A stretch of DNA of 64,000 bases from Brachypodium distachyon. Lineage: Eukaryota > Streptophyta > Magnoliopsida > Poales > Poaceae. The stretch spans positions 25,309,584 to 25,373,583 of the forward strand of contig NC_016134.3 in the NCBI RefSeq assembly GCF_000005505.3, written 5' to 3'. The notes beneath the pieces were generated by a model. The model saw nothing but the letters and a program-made list of their open reading frames with translations. It ran no database searches and was not told where the DNA came from. Below, piece by piece: positions 1-10,303 of this stretch; position 1 is the stretch's first letter; each line of letters starts with the position of its first letter. The position numbers and the translations under genes are program-made.

Positions 1-19
1 GCCAGATCTAAATTTAAAT

Positions 20-460
20 TCACGAACATAAGATACTTACTGTAAGAAAATGCAAAAGTTATATTTATCTATATTTCTAGCTAATATATTGTTGAAGTCC
101 ATATGTCTACATAATCCTAAACATTTTTTGGCCAAATTATTCAGTAATGACTCAATGTCGCCAAACACGCTCTCCCCGTCGACTTTGCCGGACAGGCCCA
201 GGGGCGTCCTCACTTTCACTCGGCTTGGCTTCAACAGCCGCACAGGAGACGGACAAAAGGGAGGATGCTGCTGAGGAGAAGGCGATTAGAGAAGGGACGT
301 TCTATCTGCGTCAAGGGCGGCCGTCCGGGTGGACCAGAGAGCCCCAGCTGCTGATGCTGTTCCCTCTGTCGCCCCTTCCCTAATTATAGGCATACACCAA
401 AAGGGAAGGGGGGGGGGGGAATAAGGGCATGCATATGTACATCTGGTTGTATGCACGTAA
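20..460 (+). pseudogene. VQ-motif gene, promoter fused to 3' half (copy A)
   Basis: Bases 20-130 match the promoter repeat upstream of the intact VQ gene (12405-12510). From about 152 the sequence jumps straight into the second half of the VQ coding region and runs on through the C-terminal REPQLLMLFPLSP block, stopping at TAA near 383, then matches the 3' flank to about 456. The start codon, N-terminus and the VQ motif itself are missing. A further deletion of about 24 bp near 206, relative to the intact gene, shifts the frame, so residues before and after it lie in different frames. This is a deletion derivative of a full copy. Protein function is lost; identity rests on similarity to 13121-13639. 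Confidence 0.75.
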
Positions 461-776
461 TTTTCATTCAAAATTTTGAAATACTTTAGTTCTTAAACCG
501 TATACCCATTTTGTGATCCAGTCATCACATATCACTCTATTTAGACGAATTTTTTTAATCTATATCTCAGAATTATATGTTTATAACAGTTTTTTTCTGG
601 CTTATAAATTACCATCCCCAACAATATATGAAGTTGCCATCTTTTTTTGTATGAATCTACCACATCGATAAAAGAATATACTTTATACACGTATATGTTT
701 AGTTGCCACACTAAACTACATATTGTTATTTTTTATGAACTTGCTATCCAAAATTGTCATATATGGTTGCCACATA
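461..776. other. AT-rich intergenic stretch
   Basis: I see no coding signal, repeat or RNA gene here. It lies between the VQ fragment and the first MITE. Confidence 0.5.
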
Positions 777-1013
777 CTCCCTCCGTTCCATAATACAAGG
801 CGCCCACGCATTTCGAGGTCCAACTTTGACCATCTATTAGACTAACAAAATGTGAATTATGTGTTATAAAAATTATACCACTAGATTCATATCTGAAAGA
901 AGTTTCCGACAGTATAATTTTTACAATATATAATTCACATTTTGTTGGTCTAATTGTTGGTCAAAGAAAAATCTTAAAATGCGTGGGTGCCTTATATTAT
1001 GGAATGGAGGGAG
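777..1013. mobile_element. Stowaway MITE
   Basis: A 237-bp element with long inverted ends (CTCCCTCCGTTCCATAATA at the left, its near complement at the right) flanked by TA on both sides (775-776 and 1014-1015). The interior is AT-rich, non-coding and largely self-complementary. These are the family hallmarks of grass Stowaway (Tc1/mariner-derived) elements. The arms still pair well, so it is fairly young. Confidence 0.9.
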
Positions 1014-1065
1014 TATATTACTCTATTTTGTATGTTAGTGTAGATGTCTTTTGTCACACTACATA

Positions 1066-1361
1066 TTAAATTCAAGATGCATTGTCAATTTGTGCTCATA
1101 TTATACTTTGTGTTGGAGTTAACCTTGTTGGTTAGCACGTCTTCATGTTTTATTTTCTTTAGTCTTGGTGAGTCTATGTCTAGTACAATCCATCCATAGC
1201 ATCATGATAAAGAGGATGGCTCGATCGGCAGTGGTGGTGAGTGGTATCAGAGCCTCGTGGTTGATCTCTTAGTAACGGGAGATCAAGGCCCATGGTCGGA
1301 AAAAGAACCTAACATCTCCAGATGGCGGGGGAGCCCGTTAGGCCCATCCCACATCAGTAAT
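1066..1361 (+). other. VQ-flank duplicate then retroelement leader with PBS-like site
   Basis: Bases 1066-1105 repeat a stretch found upstream of the intact VQ promoter (about 12319-12357), marking another partial copy of that duplicated block. From about 1113 the sequence looks like LTR/leader DNA and holds TGGTATCAGAGC near 1231-1244, the primer-binding site complementary to initiator tRNA-Met used by many plant LTR retrotransposons. No matching coding region follows directly, so this is a remnant. Confidence 0.4.
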
Positions 1362-1980
1362 TGTCGGTGCCTGGACCTCCGACACCGGGGATCTTTAGAA
1401 CCCCCTTTTTGTTCATGAGGGGCGAGAGAGCTGCGTCGGTAGGATCAAACAAACAACTCTCAAGAGCACACATGCGATTTACCCAGGTTAGGGCCGCCGA
1501 AGCGTAACACCCTACGTCCTGCTTGTCTGGATTGCTGAAGCAACACATGGGATACACGGTCCCGGAGGAACACACCCGCTCCCGGGGGTTCTCACTCTCA
1601 CTGGGGTCTAGCTAGCTCTCCTCGTGTGTCTGTCTTCGCTGTTCGTAACCCTTTTCCTAGTGCCACTGGTCCTCCTTTTATACTACAAGGGGATTGATAC
1701 GGATCAACGTGATCCAAAAGGGTTTTAGGTCCAATCTTTCACGGCGATCGACGAACAAGCAGATCAGCTACCGAGCGAAATCAACCTGAAGTAATCCAGA
1801 TCAAATCCCTTCAATTCCTCACGTTGGAACTGATTAGAATCAATTCCACCGCAGGGCATAACATCAGATCTTCAAGATCAGCAAGCAAACACGACGATAT
1901 GCGCCCCCAAACATTGGGACTTTTCTGGTCTATTCTTAATCCCGAAAATTCAACCCCCTTACAACGTCGGCTGCCAAAAA
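1362..1980 (-). mobile_element. LTR remnant of a Ty3/gypsy-type element
   Basis: Starts TGTCGG. On the minus strand there is a TATAAAAGGAGG box near 1670-1685, followed by the block CAGGACGTAGGG ... CCTGGGTAAA (1478-1525) that recurs in the two LTRs at 50.6 and 55.2 kb. The order of these signals sets the orientation to minus. The right end is not defined; no partner LTR is seen. Confidence 0.5.
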
Positions 1981-2111
1981 CCCTTTATGCAGACACACGA
2001 GGAGTATTATTTTGTTGTTTCTTCGGTTTATTAGGTCACTGACTTTTAATCAGCCCATTGGTTGTGCTTGTGTGTAGAAGGAAATTGTTACTTTATGCAG
2101 GAAATTGTTGA

Positions 2112-2930
2112 ATGCTCACAAGAAAACAAAAGAAACAACTGTTAGAAAGTTCAGAGTGCAGAAAAATACTTCAACAGATCAGAGAAGGAGTAGCTAAATC
2201 CAAGAACTTGCAAGAAACAACAGAGAAAATGGTTGATCCAGCACCACTGCTTCGTGATCTATGGATTCCCAGAGATCAGAGTGCTGCTACTGGTGTTGTA
2301 CAGCCTGCAATTGCAGCAAACATTTTTGAACTGAAGCCAGCTCTGATTATTATGGTTCAGCATTCTCAGTTTGGTGGCTCTCCTACTGAAGATCCTCATG
2401 AGCACATCAGCAATTTTCTTGAGTATTACAACACTTTGAAGTGTAATGGTGTGACTCCAGATGCTATCAGATTGAGCCTATTCGCATTTTCACTGAGAGA
2501 CAGACCAAAGATTTGGTTGCATTCACTGCCAGCTCATCTGAAGGATACTTGGGAACATCTTCAGCAAACATTCTTTGAGAGATATTTCCCACCAACTAGA
2601 GCAGCTCGATTCAGAGATCAGATCACAAGATTTGCACAGAAGGATGATGAGAATTTGTTTCATATATTACATGTATCTAGACGCCTTCTTAAGAATAGAT
2701 ACATTCATATTTGGGCAAATTTGAGTCAAGAATTTAGGATCAGAGGGAGTACTTGGCAAAGATATCAGGGTTAAGAATTAATGTGTCCACGTCTGGCTTG
2801 GAAAAGTTGCTAGTTCTGCAAACATTTTATAAGGTTTTGCATCATGATACTAGAGCATTTGTAGATTCTGCAGCAGGTGGAGCAATCATGAACAAGACAC
2901 TATGGGTTCATTTGTTGAGGTTGCAGCTTG
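2112..2930 (+). pseudogene. Athila-type Ty3/gypsy gag fragment
   Basis: The 220-residue open stretch 2112-2774 carries the retrotransposon gag pattern: IAANIFELKPALI..., QFGGSPTEDPHEHISNFL, IRLSLFAFSLRD, and FFERYFPPTRAARFRDQI. This is the capsid region of Athila-lineage gag proteins. Near 2660-2790 the frame breaks; the expected continuation (LQTFYKVLHHDTRAFVDSAAGG) resumes in another frame at about 2800-2905. Protease and pol are absent. I therefore call it a dead gag relic. It lies on the opposite strand to the LTR remnant just upstream, so the two probably come from different elements. Confidence 0.75.
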
Positions 2931-3454
2931 TGCTTATTTGGCTTCTAGGAGTAACAAGCCAACAAGCTAAAACAAACGGCACAAATTTAGCTAGCTGCAC
3001 GAAGAAAGCTCCAGCCCAATTTGCACTACCGAGCAGAAGCACCAATTGGGATGCTTCTCGTTTCGGCTGGAGCTGGAACAAAATCCCACGCCCCTTTGCC
3101 CTTGCCAGTTATTCCTTATTTACGCCCAAAATGCCACTCGGTCGAAAATATCTGGCCGAAATGTTTTCTTCTCGTCGGTTCCCTCCCCCTCACCCAACTC
3201 CCGAGCGCAAGACACCGAGGACGACCTAGCGGCGCCCGATCCAGATCTGTCGCCGCCCGGGCACGCCGCCGGCCCGCCCACGCCGGATCCGCGCCGGAGA
3301 CCGCCACCTCACCCCATTACCTTACTTCTCCTCCACCGGTCTGCCCTGCTAAGAACCTGAACATCTTGAATGACAGATTTAATAAGCACTTCTTTTCCGC
3401 CACTAGAGAGATATTTTTCTGCCCAATCTGAACATCTTTTGGTCAGCTTCTCTC
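2931..3454. other. GC-rich unassigned stretch
   Basis: Bases 3150-3360 are proline/arginine-coding in several frames and look like 5'-UTR or first-exon DNA of a grass gene, but no frame shows a recognisable domain. I assign no gene. Confidence 0.4.
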
Positions 3455-5935
3455 TTTTTTTTGACGAAAACCAGCAAAGAGCTGGTGGTCAATATATTAA
3501 GCAAGAAGAATGTACAGAGGTTTGCTCAAAGCACAAAGTTCATGGCGGGTGCCATTGTCTTCTAAGGAAAGCAGCCTTAATACAAAAACACCAAACAGCA
3601 AGAACTACAGCCACGATAACAGAGCAACACTAGAGAAGTTCGCCATCTTCCAATCATGGAGGTCTTCTTTGATACGCTGCAAGAGGAAAGAGACGGGATG
3701 ACCTTTTTGCTTGAAGACACGCGAGTTCCGCTCAGACCAGATGTGCCACCAAGTGAGCATAATTAGCGCACTCCAGCTCTTTCTCCAATCAATAGGAAGG
3801 AGCGACAGAGAGTATAACCACCAATCTTCCAAGGAGAGAAAAACAGTCGACGGAGCAAGCGAGAGAGGGAGAGCCAACCTTTGAAGAATTAAAGACCAAA
3901 GAGCCGAGGAGAAGGAGCAGTGAGCAAGGAGGTGTATACCAGTTTCCGGGTGGCAGCGACAAAGAGAACAAATAGGGTGGCAAGGGATGGCCTTGATGGC
4001 AAGCCGGTCCGCCATGGAGGCTCTGTTCTGAATCATGATCCAAGCATTAAATTGAATTTTAGGCGGAGCTTTCACTTTCCAAATCAAGGACGGGAAGGAG
4101 GAGGCGGTTCTTCCAGCGAACTGCAGAAGGTAAGCACTTTTCGCCAAGTAGGCACCATTAGCGGAGCGCGTCCAAGCGATGGAGTCATCACGGTTCGGTT
4201 GAAGACGCAGATCTCTCGGCATGGCCCAAAGGCACACAAATTGCAGCATCCATTCATGATCCAGAGAGATTTTGAGAGTTTGAATCCATCCATTATTAAA
4301 GATCGCCTGGAAAACAGTGAACTTCTTGCGCTTGCAGGAAAGGAAAAGGAGCTCAAATCTGTCCTTAAGAGCTGTAGAGCCAAGCCATATGTCTAACCAG
4401 AAGGATGTCTTCTTTCCATTCCCAATACTGACCAGCGTGCAAGCTTGAAAGAGAGCAATGGAGGTTTGATCTGTTTGCAGCAGAATGCCATCAGAGATAA
4501 AAGAGCTTGAGCCCCAATTCTTCCAAAGCCAACGAAGTCTAAGAGCACGACCCTGCAGAGCCAGGTTATGAATGCCGAGACCACCAAAATCAAACGGGGC
4601 ACAAACCTTGCACCAAGCGACCAGACATCGCGAACCAGAGGCCTCCTCTGAACCAGTCCAAAGGAAAGAGCGTCTGAATTTATCCACTTAAGTGTCAAAC
4701 CAGCTAAGCTGGTTGGAAGCAATTAATTGGTAGGAGGGGATAACCGAGAGGACAACCTTCACAAGGACCAATCTGTACACTTTAGAGATGAACTTGCATT
4801 GCCAATTTTGCAGGCGACGGGCGATCTTATCAAGCGTGGGCTGAAAGTCAGTCTTCTTCAGTCTAGTAGGCGTGAGGGGCAATCCGAGGTAAGCACATGG
4901 GAAAGAGGCTTGTTGGCACGGGAAAGCAAGCAGGCCGGCAGATAAATCCATATTAGAGCAGGCAATCGGAGTTACTGAGCTTTTTGTTAAATTAGCACGA
5001 AGACCCGAGGCGCGGCCAAAGAGGTTGAGGATTGCAGTCAGGGCAGAAGCTTCATGCTCGAGAGGCTTGATGAAAATAACAGCGTCATCCGCATAGAACG
5101 AGCACCGCTGCAAGTTGCGGGAGCAGTGAAGCGGGCTGAACAGCAAAGCTTCAGCAGCCTTATCAATGATACGCCCAAGACAGTCCATCACCAAAATGAA
5201 AAGGAGAGGTGATAGCGGGTCACCCTGCCGAAGACCCCTCCTATGCCCAATCGAACCGGAGGCCCTCCCATTAACCTGAATAAAGGAGCTTGACGACTTG
5301 AGCAGAGCAGCAATTGCATTGAGCCATCTGGAGCTGAAACCTCTCGCAAGAAGGAGTTGGATCAAGAATTCCCATGCCACTGAATCAAATGCCTTGGATA
5401 TGTCAATCTTGGCCAAAAAGGTAGGGATCTTGCGCTGATGGAGGAATCTGGCATTGCTCTGCACAACACAGAAGGAGTCATGGATGGAACGACCTCGAAT
5501 AAAAGCATTTTGATTATCGTTGATCATCTTAGGCAAGTGAGGTTGCAGCCGATTGGCGAGAAGCTTAGCAGCCAACTTTCCAAAACTATGCACCAAGCTA
5601 ATAGGCCTATAATCGCCAGGGGCCAGAGGAGTCGACGTCTTGGGGATAAAGATCATGTTGGCATTGTTAAGACGTTGCAAGACGTGAGAGGGAGCCGACC
5701 AGAAGGAGTGCAAGGCGCGAAGGACATCAAACTTTATAATATCCCAACAACACTGATAAAAGCGGCTGGTAAACCCATCAGGGCCAGGGGCCTTCTCAGG
5801 GTGGAGCTGCATTACGACATGCTTTATACGCAAAAGCTCGAGCGTTACTTCTAGCACACTCTTATCCACGCCGGCATTTTCATATAACGGTGTCTCGGCA
5901 TCCTCCCTCAGCTTCTCGAACTTACGGGACACCCT
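3455..5935 (-). mobile_element. 5'-truncated L1-type LINE
   Basis: A non-LTR retrotransposon on the minus strand. The 3' end is marked by an A-run on the minus strand (T-run at 3455-3462), and the coding region runs back to 5932. The endonuclease domain and ORF1 are missing, so it is 5'-truncated, as is usual for LINE insertions. Its 5' edge abuts the CACTA transposase fragment at 5936. I could not find a convincing target-site duplication. Confidence 0.85.
3605..5932 (-). pseudogene. LINE reverse transcriptase with zf-RVT tail
   Basis: Residues near the start (EKAPGPDGF), then FIPKTS..PGDYRPISLV, NDNQNAFIRGRSI, the IDISKAFDSVAWEF block, GLRQGDPLSPLLF and the catalytic FYADD box give a full plant L1-clade RT palm. 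Then follow the connection region (AYLGLPL) and a zinc-finger RVT domain with CSLC...HLLAHC. An in-frame TAA at 4688-4690 cuts the protein into 414 and about 360 residues that are otherwise in the same frame. The product would copy LINE RNA at the target site; here the truncated 5' end and the stop make it inactive. Confidence 0.85.
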
Positions 5936-6339
5936 CTAATCCTCGGGTTCATCCAACTGATTCTGCAGATGCTGATCGTCCAGCATTTCAACCATCCTAC
6001 CGATTGGAACGTCCTGTATTGGATCCTCGCCACGGTATGCTTCTTCACCAGGCTGGTCGTCAGACTCCATGTTTTCCATCTCAATGCCGTCATCGACTTC
6101 AATGCCATCCTCCCCGTGAGAAGTCCACCTTGAATAACCTGACACAAATTCCCGCATGAGCAAGTGCATCTCCACATCCTATGGCTCGTACAGCTTGTTG
6201 TTCCGACATCTCACACAGGACAACACATCTTATCACCCTCTTTCCTATGCATATCTTCCACGCCGGCATCGACAAAAGTCTTGAGCCGCTCTATCCACTC
6301 AACACATAACCTGTCCTCGTACATCCAAGCACGGCCCAT
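5936..6339 (-). pseudogene. CACTA transposase N-terminal fragment
   Basis: Read from a Met at 6339, the minus strand gives RAWMYEDRLCVEWIERLKTF, then a cysteine pair and EMHLLMREFVSGYSRWTSHGE, matching the transposase-associated zinc-binding region (PF13963 type) at the start of TNP2-type CACTA transposases. A stop/frameshift near 6220 separates the first part from the EMHLLMREF part. The rest of the transposase is replaced by the LINE. Confidence 0.7.
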
Positions 6340-6650
6340 CGAGCTACAACACAATTTTTTTTAAAAAATAAACAAATCAGCTTGATCGACAAAAATGGAA
6401 AAAATCGGCATGACATTTGCTAAAAAAAAAATAGCATTTTGCACTACGAAATTCGATGCCTGCACCAAAAACAAATTACCCCCACCCACATCGGAACGAC
6501 GACCGGTATCACATCACATAAGAAAATACACGGCACGAAGTCCGGTGTCAACACACATTTAATATGTTTGAACATGCACGTACACCGGTCCCGAGGTTAA
6601 GCTTAACCCTAGGGCTAACCCCCAGGGGCTAAGCTCCCCCATAAGCAGCT

Positions 6651-6780
6651 ATATAGAGAGAGAGCCGCAGATAGAGAGCTAGAGAGAGAGAGCTAGAGAG
6701 AGAGCTACAAAGAGAGAGAGCTACAGAGAGAGAGGGAGCTCATCCGAGCAAAATTAAAGCGAGAGAGAGAGGGAGGATCA
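6651..6780. repeat. GA-rich microsatellite
   Basis: Interrupted GAGAGAGCTA and GAGAGAG runs. They sit between the transposase fragment and the subterminal repeats of the CACTA end, a place where such elements often carry their promoter. Confidence 0.7.
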
Positions 6781-7068
6781 TCACTAGGGTGAGGGGGAGC
6801 TCCAGAGACAGCGAGGGCAGCCCGGGAGAGCCGCCGGAGAGAGATCGGGGCCGAATTTCCCACCGGCGGCCAAGGCACCATTAATGGCCATTTTGCAAAA
6901 TTGGAGAAGAATAGGAGGAAGAAGAAGGGAGAGGAAGAGGAAGGAGAAGGGGGGAGAGCTATCTTCCGGCCGCCGCCATCAAATTTTGGCAGGGCTTCAC
7001 CGGCGCCAGTGAGGAGAGAGCCGCAGCTGGTCCAGACAGACACGCGAGGGGTTATATATAGACAGGTC

Positions 7069-7625
7069 ACCAGTGGCGGGTGTACGGATAAACCGCCACT
7101 GGTGACCTCCAGCGGCGGACGGAAAAATAAACCGCCACTGGAGGACTCACCAGTGGCGGGTAATATTAGACCCGCCACTGGTGCTCTCCCACCAGTTTCC
7201 CCACTTTAATCCCACCTCGTTAGTTTATAGGAGTTCCAAGCAGCATAAAAAGGGTTCCACCGCCCCACCTACCGGTGGTTACTACTCAGTGCTCAGTGCA
7301 TTTCCCATTCCGGTTGAGTTCTAATCGAGTGATCGGACGGTGCTTAAGGGGTTCAAGAAAGGGCACTAAGACTAAGTAGTACCATCATGTATCGGATGGT
7401 CTACCAGTGACTGATCTTTTTTACGGCCGCCACTGGTGGTTTTTAGGGTTTCCATGGCCATTACCAGTGGCGGTGACAAACACTTGTCACCGCCACTGAT
7501 GATCCATCACCAGTGGCGGTGACATGTTTCGGGACAATAATCACCGCCACTGGTGGTTGGGCAGCAGTGGCGGTGACTATCACCGCCACTGGCTTTTTGG
7601 TCCGTTTTAACCGCCACTGAAGGGG
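7069..7625. repeat. CACTA subterminal repeats (CCAGTGGCGG)
   Basis: About fourteen copies of CCAGTGGCGG or its complement CCGCCACTGG, in both orientations, for example near 7070, 7092, 7131, 7152, 7172, 7428, 7465, 7491, 7512, 7542, 7581 and 7611. Such arrays are transposase-binding sites in CACTA elements. Confidence 0.85.
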
Positions 7626-7751
7626 GATCACGGATGGGATTTTCTGTAGTAGTGAGAACTTCTAACATTTTACTGCTAAACTACAAGTTGATCACAGATC
7701 TCAATACAATAATCCACATCCCACTCGTCTGACAGACAACTAATCTTTTAG

Positions 7752-7934
7752 CTGATGGTTTTTGAGAACATGCATGGTAGAAAAGTTTATGTATGGACTG
7801 TTGACGATGGTGACTCTATGAAGAGGATGCATGAGCAGGCTGATGTAATTGTGACAGGCAATCCTTCCCTCCTGCAGCACCTGATGCAGGAGACTAAAAC
7901 AGAGTGCATGGAAGATGGTTTTGCCTTGCCGTAA
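7752..7934 (+). pseudogene. Last exon of a GDPD-like gene, stranded
   Basis: After a splice-acceptor-like CTTTTAG the frame runs for 60 codons to TAA at 7932-7934. It includes GRKVYVWTVDDGDSMKRM, VIVTGNPSLLQHLMQ and ends ECMEDGFALP. This resembles the C-terminus of plant glycerophosphodiester phosphodiesterases, where VYVWTVD and a VTxNP stretch close the TIM-barrel. No upstream exon is visible: the CACTA terminus at 7654 lies 97 bp before the acceptor. Either the CACTA sits in the last intron of a gene whose other exons are outside the window, or only this exon was moved here. The family call is from memory of the motif. Confidence 0.55.
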
Positions 7935-8212
7935 GGATGAGTACCAACACCGTTGTACTTCCACGGTGATTCTTGATGACCGCAGGATATGAGAGCAGAA
8001 CAATATAATACGGTTCTGTCTCTCCCATGGAGATGAACTATGATTTTAGCACGTTTTTAGGATTCAAATGATATAGTTCTTTCTGGCCCCACAATTGGAT
8101 CTGAGGGTTGAAAAGACTGAGTTCATTTTTTTCTCTTTTCCTGATGAAGACAAGTCTGAGTTTGTGAGAATGTTCCTGTTCACGTGGAGTGAATGTTTTA
8201 ACAAATTATCTT

Positions 8213-9301
8213 GACTAAATATCACAAAACGCTTAGTTTCACAACTACAACTTTTTGGATTTTTATCACATAACCCGTGTTCTTTGACAAAACTTTAGCA
8301 CAAAATCTGCAATCTCGCTGTCAACATATTTAGGAGCGTAACTCAGACCGAGGCCCACCTGTCGGCTCAGACACGGAAACTGGATTAGCTGGTTCGGTAC
8401 GGTTCAGTTTTCTCCCATTTTCTGCTGCTTCGGCTGGGTTCGGCCCTACTCAAACATGGTCGTATCGCCTCAATGTCGGAGCTCTGAGACACCGTGACCA
8501 TCACCCGGCGCTCAAACCGGTCGTGGAATCTCTGGTACAACGCCGTGGCGATGGTGACCCATTTCCCAAGCTCATCGTCCATCTCCTTCCACCCCGACAG
8601 GATTCTTGGTGCCAACAAGCTCCAGGCCTTGTCTGCGGGTTCTCGGCAGCGTCGAATCCGGCGACGGCGGACGCGATGTCTCAGCGGGGCTGCAAGGTTC
8701 CAGATCTTGTAGACGCCGGATTGGTGGAAGGCGCAACAGATCTCGGAGCCGGAGCCGGTGGTGGGGTCGTGGGAGAGGCGGTGCGCGAAGTCGTCGACCC
8801 AGTCCTTGATGCCATAGGTGATGTCGCAGATCTGCTTCATCCAGTCCTTCATCCGCTGGTCGTGGCCCTGCGGGGCCGTGCTGCTGAGATCGCCCAGGAA
8901 GGCCTGCATGCTGCCATCTCGTCGTTGATGTACTGGATGTCGCCGCAGATGCCACGGATGAGAGTACTCGTGAGCAAGCAGGGCCCCGAGTTTGCTCAGG
9001 AGCGAGTTCATGGTGGCCTCCGAAGCACCTAACTGGCAGAAAACCGGACTTTAGAGCAGGGACAAAAACGGGAGAAAACCGATCCGGACTGAGCTAGCCA
9101 AGTTGGTTTCATGCATGCCTGAGGCCGACAGGTCGATAGGTGGGGCTCAGTGTTAGTTACGCTGTTAGCCACGTTGACAGCGAGATTACGGGCTTTGCGC
9201 TGCAGTTTTGTCCAAAAACACCGGTTAAATTATAAAAATCCGAAAAGGTATAGTTTTTTGTTAGAGTTCTTCAGAAAGTAAAGGTTTTGTGATATTTACT
9301 C
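8213..9301. mobile_element. Pack-MULE with captured NLR fragment
   Basis: A 1089-bp element bounded by perfect 9-bp direct repeats AATTATCTT (8204-8212 and 9302-9310), the duplication size made by Mutator transposases. Its ends are long imperfect inverted repeats of about 210-235 bp (8213-8422 and 9067-9301), both beginning GASTAAATATCACAAAAC. It has no transposase and carries a host gene fragment, which defines a Pack-MULE. Confidence 0.9.
8423..9011 (-). pseudogene. NLR coiled-coil (Rx_N) domain fragment
   Basis: Starting at Met 9011, the minus strand gives MNSLLSKLGALLAHEY, then after a frame disturbance SMQAFLGDLSS, RMKDWMKQICDITYGIKDWVDDFAHRL. This is the N-terminal Rx-type coiled-coil of plant resistance proteins, including an EDVID-like motif (here IKDWVDDF). 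Between EY and MQAF the wrong frame is read for about 20 codons; the expected residues (IRGICGDIQYINDEM) sit in a neighbouring frame, so two compensating indels occurred. The NB-ARC and LRR regions are absent. The open frame continues into the left terminal repeat and ends at 8385. It could at most encode a short decoy-like peptide. Confidence 0.75.
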
Positions 9302-9653
9302 AATTATCTTTATCTTTATTGTTATATAGACCTGAGTTTGTGCCACTCATAAGTGTTTAAACCACTCTTGCGATATAAAGAAAAAAAAACTTCTGTAGAA
9401 ACAAACTTTAACATTTTTCGAGTTATTAATTACGGAAAGCTTAACATCAAGGAGAGCTTGTATACAAGCAGCGAACAAAGGGTACGTGTACATCACTCTC
9501 GATCCTCCCAAGCCATAAACTTCACTTTGATCAAACTAGAGGAGTATAGCTGAAAATAATTGATATAGAGAAGAAATGCTAAATTCACACGAACACGACT
9601 GCTTTGTACAGATATCAGCAAACGTTCCACCTACAACAGAATTTTGTGCACTC

Positions 9654-9723
9654 TGAGAACCGAGCACGGCTCGGATGGCTTGCGCTGCTGTGGTGCAGCC
9701 AGCCCGCGCGGGATCGATCCCGG
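9654..9723. mobile_element. tRNA-sized insertion (SINE-like)
   Basis: A 70-bp GC-rich insert lies between two perfect 15-bp direct repeats, GAATTTTGTGCACTC (9639-9653 and 9724-9738). The insert holds GGATGGCTTGCGC and GGGATCGATCCC, which loosely resemble the A and B boxes of tRNA genes. A tRNA-sized sequence with a long target duplication suggests LINE-machinery retrotransposition, that is, a short SINE or retro-tRNA. There is no A-tail and the fold is not cloverleaf-perfect. Confidence 0.5.
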
Positions 9724-9760
9724 GAATTTTGTGCACTCGAAAGATAGCACTAGCTAGTGG

Positions 9761-10303
9761 CCAATTTGACTGTAACTACAAATTATTTCACCAAATAAAT
9801 TTTTGTATACTAAGCCGTGTTGTGCCAAACCCATCTATTCCCTTCAAACCATGTGTGAATCTCAGTGGATTTTTTTCATATCCTATACACGTTTTGATAT
9901 CAATGTTTTAATGCTGGCCGCTTTATGCCCAATGCTATGTGCCAATTTGACTGTAACTACAAATTATTTCACCAAATAAATTTTTGTATACTAAGCCGTG
10001 TTGTGCCAAACCCATCTATTCCCTTCAAACCATGTGTGAATCTCAGTGGATTTTTTTCATATCCTATACACGTTTTGATATCAATGTTTTAATGCTGGCC
10101 GCTTTATGCCCAATGCTATGTGCCAATTTGACTGTAACTACAAATTATTTCACCAAATAAATTTTTGTATACTAAGCCGTGTTGTGCCAAACCCATCTAT
10201 TCCCTTCAAACCATGTGTGAATCTCAGTGGATTTTTTTCATATCCTATACACGTTTTGATATCAATGTTTTAATGCTGGTCGCTTTATGCCCAATGCTAT
10301 GTG
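9761..10303. repeat. 181-bp tandem repeat, three copies
   Basis: Copies start at 9761, 9942 and 10123. They appear identical by eye apart from about one base (GGCCG against GGTCG in the third copy). The unit is AT-rich and non-coding. The high identity shows recent amplification. Confidence 0.95.

Larger units (their letters stand above)
5936..7654 (-). mobile_element. CACTA (En/Spm) element, one end
   Basis: The right end at 7636-7654 reads, on the minus strand, CACTACTACAGAAAATCCC, a typical CACTA terminus. Inside it lie many subterminal repeats (7069-7625) and, further in, an N-terminal transposase fragment in the same orientation (5936-6339). The opposite terminus is not found; the LINE occupies the place where the element should continue, so the left side is lost or displaced. 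Confidence 0.75.

Noticed and set aside
1231..1244. PBS at 1231 belonging to the LTR starting at 1362
   Set aside because: The LTR signals at 1362-1700 are on the minus strand while this PBS reads on the plus strand, so they are from different elements.
3451..5940. Target-site duplication of the LINE
   Set aside because: Compared bases beside the A-run with those beside 5935; no direct repeat longer than a few bases.
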